Origin: Epiperipatus broadwayi
Taxonomy: Eukaryota > Onychophora > Udeonychophora > Euonychophora > Peripatidae
Assembly: GCA_028023455.1 (NCBI GenBank)
Contig: JAQFVV010000020.1
Coordinates: 12,502,385 to 12,566,384, forward strand
DNA length: 64,000 nt
Direction of reading: 5' to 3'
Shown: one piece after another, positions 20,505 through 29,489 of the stretch
Position numbering within the stretch: position 1 is the stretch's first letter
How the letters are laid out: each line of letters opens with the position of its first letter
The notes under the pieces: generated by a model
Told to the model about the DNA's origin: nothing
Databases searched by the model: none
What the model saw: the letters and a program-made list of their open reading frames with translations, nothing else
Translations under genes and position numbers: made by a program

Positions 20505-21250
20505 TGTAATACAATGTTTCAGTATATTTCTTGGCTTTATAGCTTTCTTTAATGCTGTAACATTTTCCAGGGTAGGATATTTGCTCTTATTCATAATGAT
20601 ATGTTCAAGAAATTTAATTTCCCTAAGAGATTATAAGAAGTGTTGAGTCTAGCTACAAATTTATAAGCTTTTCACATTCATCATTCATATTCTTATCTCA
20701 ATTTCAGTTTCTGAAACTATTAAAATGTTGTCTAAATATGATATAGTTCCATCTGTTCTTCTCAATAAATTTTCCATTTTAGCCTGGAAAATGTTAGGTG
20801 CTATGGTTATTCTATAAGGCAATTTGTTAAACTTAAACAGATCCATGTATATATTCATGGTAAGTAGCATGACTATTCTTGCAATAATGTGGATTTCAGA
20901 TCAACATCAGCAAAATATGAAGACTTCTTTAGAGAAGCTAATACCTCTCTAATATTTGGTACTGGATAAGCTTTGCTATTTATGTTCTTATTTACCATTA
21001 CATAATATTCCTTACATAACTGTATATTTCCATCAACAACTATGGATGATGGTCAGACAGATTCTTCCATTAGTGAAATTTTGTCTTTTATTGACTAGAT
21101 TATTCTGCATTTGTTTAATGTTAGACTTGAGAATGAATGGAACTTTTTTGGTCTATGTATGATTGGCCGTGCATAGAAAATTAGTTCTCTGTTCACTGGT
21201 TATGTCTTCTAACTTGCTGGGATGGAGTTAAAGAGATGAAAGAATTTATT
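20505..21250 (-). pseudogene. Gypsy reverse transcriptase, degenerate
   Basis: Minus-strand fragments in order: YARPIIHRPKKVPFILK (the ARPVP-FALK segment before RT); WPSSIVV-like and DGNIQLCKEY (the KKDG-x-R-C-DY finger motif); KAYPVPNIREVLASL; YFADVDLKSTLLQE (palm Asp in DL-S-AYLQ); LFKFNKLPYRITIAPNIFQ (the LP-G-A-P-FQ block); and DGTISYLDNILI, where the YLDD catalytic box reads YLDN, so one metal-binding Asp is lost. REIKFLEHIIMN follows, like the FLGH box, then PTLENVTALK. At least three stops or frameshifts occur. The only long intact piece is 61 codons (20685-20870). Confidence 0.82.
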
Positions 21251-21377
21251 TTATTTCAATTTATAGTTGCACTGTATTTTAACTTTTAATGCTTATTTCC
21301 AGAGGTGTAAATCCATTGCAACTTAATAAAGAGCTTAAATTCTTAGGTATGATATAAAGTGGTAAATTATTTGCTCA

Positions 21378-21391
21378 TTTATTTACTTTTA
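21378..21391. repeat. Left target-site duplication of family A copy 3
   Basis: TTTATTTACTTTTA, identical to 21672-21685. Confidence 0.82.
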
Positions 21392-21671
21392 TTAAAACAG
21401 GTAAAACTCACTATATGTATTACCACACACAGCAAGCTAGAATAATCAATGGATGCCAGAAGGCTTGTAGTGTCTGGCTTGTGGTCTTCGTCAGTGAGGA
21501 ACCTTGGATCTGAGGATATTGGGTGAGTAGGCACTCGATGGAGATTTTATGCACAAGCCTTTTGGCATCCATTGATTACTCTAGCTTGCTGTGTGTGGCA
21601 ATACATATAGTGAGTTTTGCCTGTTTTAATAACAGTTATAAGCAAGCTTAAGAAATGGTAATCATGTGATG
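21392..21671. mobile_element. Family A element, copy 3, nested in Gypsy remnant
   Basis: Starts TTAAAACAGGTAAAACTCAC and ends AATCATGTGATG, with family arms (AATCAATGGATGCCAGAAGG and complement). The centre keeps CTGACGA and stem II of the hammerhead-like motif on the minus strand (near 21,495-21,470), but the GAAA to stem I return is deleted. The insertion separates Gypsy protease and RT. Confidence 0.85.
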
Positions 21672-21685
21672 TTTATTTACTTTTA
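21672..21685. repeat. Right target-site duplication of family A copy 3
   Basis: TTTATTTACTTTTA, exact copy of 21378-21391. Confidence 0.82.
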
Positions 21686-21789
21686 CCAGCACTGTAGCTA
21701 TCCATTTTAGTTCACATACATAGAAGCAAATTTGTCTTATTGATTGGTATATTATTTATTCATTTTCTTTTAATGACAATCCAACCTTT

Positions 21790-22060
21790 TAAGAAATGAA
21801 AAATAGATCTGCATCACTATCAGTTTTCATCCTGAGAAATTTTTTTCCAGTATTAACATTTACTAAACTCTTGCCAGCTATTCTTCTCCATTTACTATTT
21901 GCTTCTAAATCTGGTTTAGATGTTTTCTGTTTGTTTTTATAAAATTTAGACAATTGTTCTTTCAGTCCAAATTTCTGACATTTTTTTATTTCTAAAACTA
22001 CACATTTGTTGTGGCCTTTAGTGCCACAGCAATAACAAATGTAAAAATATTCATAGTATT
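21790..22060 (-). pseudogene. Gypsy gag C-terminus and protease-like fragment
   Basis: On the minus strand: CYCCGTKGHNKC is a CCHC zinc knuckle, followed by a second degraded knuckle around KKCQKFGLKEQLSKF (Cys to Leu and Tyr changes). A linker follows, then VNVNTGKKFLRMKTDSDADL, which lines up with the strand leading to the protease D-T/S-G motif. The active site reads TDSDAD, so it is probably dead. Confidence 0.65.
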
Positions 22061-22517
22061 ACTATTAATTGTCTTATAATTTGCAACTCTCAGTTTATTA
22101 TCCACAATATTATTTATTGTCATATAATTTTCAATATATGACACATATCACAATATTTACATCAAATGAAATTATTGTACTGCTATGTTTTTCCATGTTG
22201 TCTGTCTATAATAGTGGTTTATAATGATATATATCACAGTCTTGACCACTAATTCCTATGATGCTTTTAAGATTTCTCTCCTTACTCACTTTACTTCTTT
22301 GCATAGATTTTTTAAGACTCCATTGCATCAATGATGTACACAGGGATCAGAATACAATTAAGAAAAGAAATACATAAATCAACAAAAGAGTTTGTTTTTC
22401 TCTGAATTGAACATATAAGATATTAATAAATTTAGTAAAGTCAACTAGGAATTTGCTGGTTGACCTAATTTTATTTAACTAGCAGATACAAATAGGAAAT
22501 ATTATTTCATTCTTCTG

Positions 22518-22760
22518 CTATGGCTCTAATTTGTACATAAGAGAGCAGTTGTCTTCATCTTTTCTTCTAACTTCACAAAGTCCAATAACGTTCCATTTAA
22601 TATAAGACAGTTCTTTTTCTAATTTTTGCAATCTTCCTTCACTTGAAAGTGATCTGCACTTGTAAGTACCTAAATAAAAAGTCATCATCAAATGGCAGCC
22701 TGTGTCCACAAATGGGATTTTAAGTACCCACTGCCTTTGACCACCAACTTCTGCCTTGTT
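22518..22760 (-). pseudogene. RTE LINE endonuclease (APE type) N-terminal fragment
   Basis: The minus-strand frame reads GTYKCRSLSSEGRLQKLEKE, then ELSYIKWNVIGLCEVRRKDE. This matches the start of the RTE apurinic-type endonuclease (G-T-x-N-V-R-T-L-S...; IGLSEVRR with the catalytic Glu kept). The first catalytic Asn is replaced by Lys (YKCR for YNVR). It ends after about 60 codons. Sequence upstream on minus (22.76-22.95 kb) may be its 5' untranslated part. Confidence 0.78.
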
Positions 22761-22799
22761 TGGTGACTTTACAACCTCCTGGAAAAAAGGACCACGATT

Positions 22800-24025
22800 T
22801 ATTTTTGTCTGTCATGATTGTATATATCTCATTTACACATACATTCATTCTGCCTTGTCAGGCAAGTGAGAAGAAAGACCATGGTGTTTCTTGATCTTAA
22901 ACTCAGAGGTAAAAAGCCAATAAACTCATCACCCTGGCTAATGCATGTTGGTGAGCAGCCCATCCATTTTCATATACTATATGAATAATTACATAGTAAT
23001 AACAGCTGTAATGACAAGACATATGGAGTGAACATTAGGTTAGTATATAACACAATATTTCAAATGGTATCCTCTCTTTTTCAGGTGTTCCTTCACCAGA
23101 AGATGGGGATTGAATCTGTACATTAGGTTTGTGTTTTATCTTCATTTTTTGTATATTTGACACCTCCCCCCCCCTCAGGATTTAATATTTTATGAATTCA
23201 ATCTCTTATTTACTTTTTTCTCAAAGAAGCTGTTTAATGTAAGAAAAAACAAAATCCAATCTACCTTTGTAAATATTTTCTCTTTTTTTATTACTCTACT
23301 TAATAATTCTTTCTTGATTTTTTTATACATAATTTGATCATTCTCTGTACTTTATTATTGCATTTGCTTGTTCTCTAAGTAGGGTAAATTACCATTTTCT
23401 TTGTATATATATAATATATAAAGAGCCTGCTATTAGCTCTAAACAAGATTAATTATTTTTTATTTTATTTTTTTTATTTATATATCTTTTGTTTGTTTAA
23501 TTTTAATAATTTTTCTTATTTTATTTCTGTTCATTTAATATGTAAGTCCTGCATTTCAAAAATCGATTTTTGATTGTAATATCTTTCAAAATCAATGTTT
23601 TTATTTTTCAATCATTTATTTTCCTTATCATTTTGAAAAATGTTTATATATAATTTTATTTTTATAGTTGTTCCGAAATTAGAAGGACAATTATACTTTG
23701 ATATTTTTATAAAAGCTTTTAAATTAATTTATAGTAAATATGGATTTACATATTTTGGTTACTGTTGCAACATTTATTTTTTTTACAAAATGTTCAATCT
23801 TTACTTTTATCAAGTTTATTCATTGGTTAAAACTTTCAAATATACTTTTTTATTCTACTTTTCTATATTATTCAAGTTAATTGAAGTATTTATACTAAAA
23901 TCAATGAAATGTATTTTTATAATAAATTGTCCAAGTGTACCATTTTGTAACAAGTTGGAAAATATTCAGGCAGAATTTCAAATGTGTGAGTTTTTTAAAT
24001 TTTATAAGTAATTTAAAGTGATTAA
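22800..24025. other. AT-rich sequence, no gene seen
   Basis: A 123-codon frame (23640-24011) is very rich in Phe, Tyr, Ile and Lys, as expected for random AT-rich DNA, and has no motif. A short poly-C run lies near 23,167. Confidence 0.45.
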
Positions 24026-24029
24026 TTAA

Positions 24030-24215
24030 ATCTTCACGCTCTCAGTTCCAACTGCTTCAGATTTGCCTATACATATAGTTTGGGTGAAAAAGATAAAGAG
24101 GATCCATTCTATCTTTTAAAAAGACTTTATCTTGTGTTTTGAAAGGAGAGTATTCATTAATAAGCATTATATCTGTAAAGCGCATGTGCAATGGAGTAAT
24201 CTACTATTATTATTA
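24030..24215. repeat. Family F MITE-like element, eroded copy
   Basis: Shares blocks with the complete copy at 56.22 kb: GACTTTATCTTGTGTTTTGA, GAGTATTCAT, GTAAAGCGCATGTGCA and a degraded loop (TTTGGGTGAAAAAGATAAAG). Only one arm is well kept. Confidence 0.7.
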
Positions 24216-24369
24216 CAACTTGTAACATTGCGCTATATGAACAAAATATTTATTACATTTTTTTTTAATGTTCCACAGAATTGAAACATGGTATAACTGC
24301 CAAATCAATAGATTTACTTTAAGTACAATAATGATTCTTATTATTTTGATTACTTTTAATTCAATATAT

Positions 24370-24487
24370 TGTAACAAACGGGGTTCGAATACAAGCGTAT
24401 GTAATATATTACTAATTGCGAGTGTTAATGTTGAGCGACTATATACGAAAAGATATATATGTAAATAGTCATTCGAACCCTGTTACA
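24370..24487. repeat. Inverted repeat with GGGTTCGAAT arms
   Basis: TGTAACAAACGGGGTTCGAA at 24,370 is answered by ATTCGAACCCTGTTACA ending at 24,487, with about 85 bp between. It marks the left edge of a region with much higher GC and CpG than its surroundings. It could be the ends of a small element. A TGT...ACA boundary also fits an LTR, but I did not find a partner. Confidence 0.55.
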
Positions 24488-24710
24488 AATAGTGTGAATG
24501 TTAGGTGGGTATGCTTATATAAATATGTTTGTATATGTGAGTATAAAATGTGTGTGTGTATTAACGGTGATGGTTCCAAGCAATTATATACGGAGCTGTA
24601 TAAGTTGTAATTGATTATTCGTATATATTTTATCCGTTAAAATTTTTCTTTAAGTCTGGTTAATAATATTGTCGGTAACACGTGTTTTCTTTTGCTAATT
24701 AATCTTTTGA

Positions 24711-25332
24711 ACATATGAGGATAGAAATAGAAATAAATCAGTTGCTGTAGGTGGTTTAGTAATAACTGGCGTCAAGAAGTCCGAAAACGGGTCAGGTGGG
24801 TATCTTTGGAAAACAATAGAAGAACGGGACAGTGGCGTAGGGATATTGGAAGAAAATTTTACAAAGTTAAAGAGTGAAAACAAAAGAACTTTTTTTGTGG
24901 GCTCGAGAGGAGAAAAAAGGAAAAAATAAAAAAAAACGCGGTTTGGACTACGGAATGTGTGGACGTATAAAAATTTTCTTAAGAAGTTTATTAATATTTC
25001 TCACCCAAAATGTCGGGGTAATTCCATAGCGCTAGTTTCATTAACTGATCCAGTGGACAGTTGTCGTGGAACCCATCTGAAGTGGACCTACGAACTTCGC
25101 TATACAAAAGAGTTCTTGTTCATCAAGTGTAATGGCAACGAAAGATCTATGAAATGGGACCCTTTCATAAAGTGAGTGAATTATCTACTCCACCTCCAAA
25201 ATAAGCTATTCGATATACCATATTGGAAATCCTTGCCATCCGTTATATCAACCAGACTAGTATTCGTGGAGAATTATAAATGCGGACTTGTCTTTGACCG
25301 TGTGAACGGTCGATGGTACTTAAGGTAATTGA
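24711..25332 (+). pseudogene. Interrupted coding-like frame in a GC-richer island, product unknown
   Basis: One plus-strand frame runs about 207 codons with only two stops (TAA near 24,927 and TGA near 25,173). It reads with balanced, protein-like composition, for example SVAVGGLVITGVKKSENGSG, ALVSLTDPVDSCRGTHLKW, TYELRYTKEFLFIKCNGNE and KCGLVFDRVNGRWYL. Codons with CpG are common, unlike the rest of the window. I do not recognise the family. The sequence at the TGA (AAAGTGAGTG) also fits a 5' splice site, and TTAAGGTAATT at the end could be another. It may be a decayed exon pair, a retroelement gene or an LTR that is open by chance. Confidence 0.35.
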
Positions 25333-25753
25333 CGTTTACGCTAAATATATGTTCAATGAATGCATCTTAGTAAAGAAACTAGTGTTACCTTAATATTAAT
25401 TGCTATAATAAATCTCTTTTAAATAAAATAACAACTTTAAATAAACAGCTCTGATGTATAATTGCACTATTTTGATGCGTATATAAATTATATATGTGTG
25501 TATCGGTAAATGGGCTGTGCGCTTGAATATTGATATATTTATATGCATGTATAAATGAGATTTTATCGGTATTAAGTATGGTAATAAATAGAATAAATTG
25601 TATGATAACATTCGGGTTGGGTTATTAGATTTATAACGGATAAATTTTCGAACAGAATAGATAGACACATAAGACTTAGTTGGGTAGTGTTTAGCTTTGT
25701 TCTCTAGTTAGACTATAGTCCCCAAACCCTGAGATTGAGCTGGTATGGATGCG
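25333..25753. other. Mixed-composition sequence, no gene assigned
   Basis: Continues the CpG-containing island. TTAAGGTAA at 25,319 and TTACCTTAA near 25,386 form a small inverted repeat. Confidence 0.4.
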
Positions 25754-26020
25754 CTACCATAAATAGAGGTATATATATATACCCGAACCCTTATTTACAT
25801 TTTCGATGAGATAATTCTTATCCAGGTGTAAGATTGGCGCGTGAGATGGAATCAGACCATGCTCACAAATATCCTCACTCGAAGCTACGGGTAGAAGCGT
25901 ACAATGGCGATATAATATAAAATATAACGGGATTATTATAATATATTCATTTTTAATTTTGTAATTTTTATGGTAAACCCTCAGAATTTGTGATCCATAT
26001 GGGATAAAAACTTTTGGCAA
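25754..26020 (-). other. Open frame in the composition island, product unknown
   Basis: A minus-strand frame of 88 codons includes HCTLLPVASSEDICEHGL and IPSHAPILHLDKNYLIENV, which look protein-like, flanked by AT-rich codons. No homology recognised. It may be an exon or remnant belonging to the same inserted block as 24.4-25.3 kb. Confidence 0.25.
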
Positions 26021-26400
26021 TGTCTGGTATTATAATCGAATCTTTATTTTGCTCTAATAATTGTTTTAATTATTTTACACCCATTAACAATTTTTATTAT
26101 CATAATTCATGGTCTGACTCAAATTAGCTTACATAAAGACATAAATTATATTTACCCTTTGGGTAATCAAAGGTTATATCTTCTTTGTTTGTATCACTTG
26201 AAAATAAAATCTTAGTTGACAGCAATAATAAATTTTATATCATTCTACTCTAGATCTATCATGAATAAGAAATGGATTCCAGATATAGACATAACTACAT
26301 ATTCAACTTGGTATCTAACATTTTGCTTGTGTAAGAAAATGCACTGATCTTCAAATATTCATTCAGCAATTCTATCCCTATTATGCTAAAAATAAGATCT
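26021..26400. other. AT-rich sequence, no gene seen
   Basis: No supported feature. Confidence 0.5.
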
Positions 26401-26700
26401 TGAATAATGTTTAAACATCCTGATTTGAATTCAAGTCAATCTGTGTCTGTTTGCACAGATCTCAAATTATATTCCCATATATGCATAAAATTTTTCATTC
26501 TATCACACAGTTTTGAAACATTTACATCTGAAAAAGTATACAATCCTTTCATGCTGAAACAATGTACTTCAGTTGGTCCACATAAATCTCTTACACATTA
26601 CATCATCATTTATTCATTATTTTCAAATTACTACAATTTGATCTATAGATATCAAGCTTATTTGATTTACAACTTCAGCATCATCCATTTTAGATAAACG
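26401..26700 (-). mobile_element. Family C element, strongly eroded
   Basis: TTTCATGCTGAAACAATGTA and CTTCAGTTGGTCCACA correspond to the ribozyme region of family C on minus (GACCAACTGAAG, stem II TGT../..GCAT, GAAA). Flanks resemble the unit only weakly. The core strand is mutated (CTGAAG then T), so inactive. Confidence 0.5.
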
Positions 26701-27265
26701 CATTAATTATTATCACTAATTATTTATTAGATTAAAGATTTTTATACATTCCTAAATATAAAATTTAATCTCAATTATAGGTTAATATTTTTTTTCTATT
26801 AAACATTACTGCATGTGCAAACACTCATATATATGTATTCCAATTTTTAAAAATATATGGACCCAAACAATGAGAATAGATGATCACAAAAATTATTATG
26901 GAATATGATTATTGTCCACTATAGCAAAAATACTTTTAAGAATTTTGCTGAATAGATTACTTCCAGTTATAAATGTAGACACAATGGTTTTAAAAAATAA
27001 AGAAACAGTACAGACATAGTTTTTCTTGCCAGGAAAATGCAAGAAAAGTGTTAGGAACAAAAAAGGGATTTCTACATTGCTTTTATTGATTTGGTCAAGA
27101 TACATGATTCAATTAATATAAAAAGCTTATGGCATTGTTTGAAAGTAGATGGTTGTTCACTAAAATTTATTTACATTAAAATGAAAGAAAATATTATTAC
27201 CACAGGTGAAAAGTATAAGGTATAAACAAAGCTGTATACTTATTCTAATATCCATTTTTTTATAA

Positions 27266-27495
27266 CAATTCTTTATTTTTAGTACATTGCTTACATATCA
27301 TCCTTCAAACAACAGTTTCTATTTCCCCTGCAATCTTCTTCAGAACTTTTTAATCTCCTTTACTTCCCACCTGTCTTTTAATGGAAGTTGGGAAGTAAAG
27401 AAGATTAAAAAGTTCTGAAGAAGATTGCAGGGGCAATCAAAACTGTCGTTAGATGGGTAATATGTAAGCATTGTACTAAAAATAAAGAATTATTA
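27266..27495. repeat. Inverted-repeat hairpin H2 with CTGAAGAAGATTGC motif
   Basis: Arms of about 105 bp (27,266-27,371 and 27,385-27,495) around a loop of about 13 bp. Inner sequence on plus: TTCTGAAGAAGATTGC, AGGG, GCAATCAAAACTGTC. The stem is GATTGC/GCAATC, which compares with GACTGC/GCAGTT in H1, a C-G to T-A pair swap that keeps pairing. Sits inside the LINE RT. Confidence 0.78.
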
Positions 27496-28012
27496 TTAAG
27501 GCAATGCAAAAAAAGGAAAAGTAAAGATTAAATTATTATAATATCTTTGGAACTGTTTTGAAGCAGCTTAATGAAATAAGGATCAATATGTGATGCAAGT
27601 TTGTTAGTAAAATTTTCAATGTGTATTAATTAAAGGCAAAAACAAGAAGTTTGTCTTTTTGGATTCTGGTTTTGCAGTATGTGGATAATTGTGATAGTTT
27701 GGCCCATTCAAATGATGATTTGCAGAATGCATTTAGTATTTAGAATTCAACACTTAAAGATTTTGGCTTAATAATTAATGTTAAAAAAACTCTCAGACCC
27801 AGTCATGAAAAAAAAATTCTCAGAAACTTTTATCTTGGGTGATTATCAACTTGAGATTATAAACTAGTTTAAATACTTGGGTAGTTTTTTAACAATTATG
27901 TTAAGGTGCAATATAGATTTCAATATGCTCCTAACTTTAACAAGTTAAAAGGTGAAGTATTTTATCATTGGGAAATTACTCCAGCTAGATTAGCTATATA
28001 TAGAACTATTAT

Positions 28013-28026
28013 TATAACTAATAAAT
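28013..28026. repeat. Left target-site duplication of family B copy 2
   Basis: TATAACTAATAAAT, identical to 28582-28595. Confidence 0.85.
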
Positions 28027-28069
28027 GTTATATATAGAGCTTGCAAAATAAGCTCTTAACAAGCTTTGA

Positions 28070-28132
28070 GAATATCCTCAACCCCAGATTGGTTTCAGCT
28101 TCTGGCATCATCAGTGAGGTGCCAGGATATTC
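28070..28132 (-). ncRNA. Hammerhead-like motif, family B copy 2 left arm
   Basis: Minus strand: GAATATCC-TGG-CACCTCA as stem I, CTGATGA (28114-28108), GC/GC stem II with basal mismatch, GAAA, CCAATC (stem III weakened, triplet AUC) and return TGGGGTTGAGGATATTC. Stem I has 6 inner and 8 outer base pairs. Confidence 0.6.
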
Positions 28133-28415
28133 AAGCATTAAATTAAAAATACCAGGACAAGCCCAGTACTTTATCTAATATATAACTATTAAGTAGAAAA
28201 TCTGAAATTTTCAGACATCCATATGTCTTCTAATCCAGCTATCTAACTCAAATAGCCATATGTGCATCTAAACTTAGTTCTGTCCTATATGGCTATTTGA
28301 GTTAGATAGCTGTTTTGGAAGACATATGGATGTCTGAAAATTTCAGATTATCTACTTAATAATTATATATTAGATAAAGTACTGGGCTTGTCCTGGTATT
28401 TTTAATCTAATGCTT

Positions 28416-28478
28416 GAATATCCTGGCACCTTACTGATGACACCGGAAGCAGAAATCAGTCTGGGGTTGAGGATATTT
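28416..28478 (+). ncRNA. Hammerhead-like motif, family B copy 2 right arm
   Basis: Plus strand: GAATATCC-TGG-CACCTTA, CTGATGA (28434-28440), CACCGGAAGCA as a weak stem II, GAAA (28452-28455), TCAGTC (short stem III, GUC triplet) and TGGGGTTGAGGATATT. Stem I is kept with a G-U change. Confidence 0.6.
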
Positions 28479-28581
28479 TCAAAGCTTGTTAAGAGCTTAT
28501 TTTGTGAGCTCTACATATAACATTTGTAAATACAAGATTATTAAATTAATTAATGTGACATCTGACTTGATTTTTTTGTCA

Positions 28582-28595
28582 TATAACTAATAAAT
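28582..28595. repeat. Right target-site duplication of family B copy 2
   Basis: TATAACTAATAAAT, exact copy of 28013-28026; LINE sequence resumes beyond. Confidence 0.85.
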
Positions 28596-29000
28596 TATAT
28601 TGAAATGAGGCTTTGCTATTGATGTAATATAGACATTAGAAAAATTTTATTTATGTTATGCTCCATAGAACTGCAACAATACAATGTCAAGATCATAAAA
28701 CCAATAAGTAGATTCTTCAACTTGTTAGATCTAAAACCAATAAACAATTCAAAATTTCCTAAAAAGTATTTTATGATGAAATTGAGCATTGGTTTCATAA
28801 AAGAGATTATAAGAATTTTCTCAAACACATTTTAAAGAAAGGCAATATTGATTGTTTCCATTAGAAAGATATGGCAGAGAATAGAATATATTGGAGAGCT
28901 ATGGTCAGACTTGGTGATAAAATATTTCAGAAAGAAATGTTTTATGCTGAAAGGTTTAAAAGACAGCATCACAAAATATCAAATGAATAAAAAATGGACT

Positions 29001-29485
29001 AGGAAGTTTTATATTTGAACATATTTGTGTTTCATAGTTTGCTTTGATATGTGAACATATTTATGGTTTACAATTTGGTTTGTATATTGCAAAAAACAAT
29101 TTGGTTTGTATATTGTAAAATTCACTTTTAGAGAATTTTTTTCTTTTCTTTACTTCAAGTTGGAAAAGCCATACTATTTAAAATGCTTTTATATTAACTT
29201 GTCCTGTCTGCTTCTGTCTGTATGTCCACATTTTTTAATTTTTAACAATGAAAAAAACCCATTCCTATTTAGAACTCTAATTCACATCCTTACACTTTCC
29301 AAGAAAGCTCCTTAAATTATCCACTGGAAATATTAGATTTGTAGTATAAAAGTTTATTAATAGTAAGTTTTGTTATTATTAAATTAACTCATAATTAATT
29401 TAATTAATTAAAATAAATATATATCTGACATAAACATTACAATTTAGCATTCGTTTGTTAGAGGGCGTAATTTTTTTTTTAATAA
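29001..29485. other. AT-rich sequence, no gene seen
   Basis: A 69-codon frame (29106-29315) has no motif. A short direct repeat AACAATTTGGTTTGTATATT occurs near 29,070-29,115. Confidence 0.45.
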
Positions 29486-29489
29486 TGCT

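Larger units (their letters stand above)
20505..22080 (-). mobile_element. Ty3/Gypsy retrotransposon remnant (gag zinc knuckle, protease, RT)
   Basis: Read on the minus strand, the order is gag zinc knuckle (about 22,050-21,960), protease-like (about 21,850-21,790) and RT (about 21,190-20,505). A family A element interrupts it between protease and RT (21,392-21,671). No LTRs, RNase H or integrase are recognised, so this is an internal relic. Confidence 0.8.
28027..28581. mobile_element. Family B element, copy 2 (555 bp palindrome)
   Basis: Bounded by perfect 14 bp duplications. Outer arms (GAGCTTGCAAAATAAGCTCTTA and complement), hammerhead regions, CCAGGACAAGCCCAGTACTT and AGACATCCATATG are present in both orientations, so almost the whole element folds on itself. 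The tail beyond the right arm is ACATCTGACTTGATTTTTT. Both arms carry a hammerhead-like motif, pointing in opposite directions. No protein coding. Confidence 0.88.
26900..28990 (+). pseudogene. LINE reverse transcriptase pseudogene
   Basis: Readable pieces include NRLLPVINVDTMVL-like sequence (the L-NRL-P motif before the fingers), REQKRDFYIAFIDLVKIHDS (the Y-AFIDL-KAFD palm motif with KAF changed to KIH), QYVDNCDSLAHSNDDLQNAF (the YADD box as YVDN, one catalytic Asp lost), FGLIINVKKT and FKYLGSFL (thumb). The C-terminus has NRIYWRAMVRLGDKIFQKE, the usual R-x-W-R...G-x-x-F signature of this RT group. Many stops and frameshifts. Clade assignment is by pattern only. Confidence 0.72.
26880..29000 (+). 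mobile_element. LINE (Jockey/CR1-like RT), degenerate and twice interrupted
   Basis: Fragments of one non-LTR retrotransposon are spread over about 2.1 kb. The first RT part is at 26,900-27,200, the catalytic part at about 27,660-28,000 and the C-terminal part at about 28,600-28,990. Hairpin H2 (27,266-27,495) and family B copy 2 (28,027-28,581, with 14 bp duplications) are inserted in it. Confidence 0.75.

Noticed and set aside
23640-24011. 123-codon open frame
   Set aside because: Extreme Phe/Tyr/Ile/Lys content typical of random AT-rich DNA, no motif; a membrane-protein reading is not supported.
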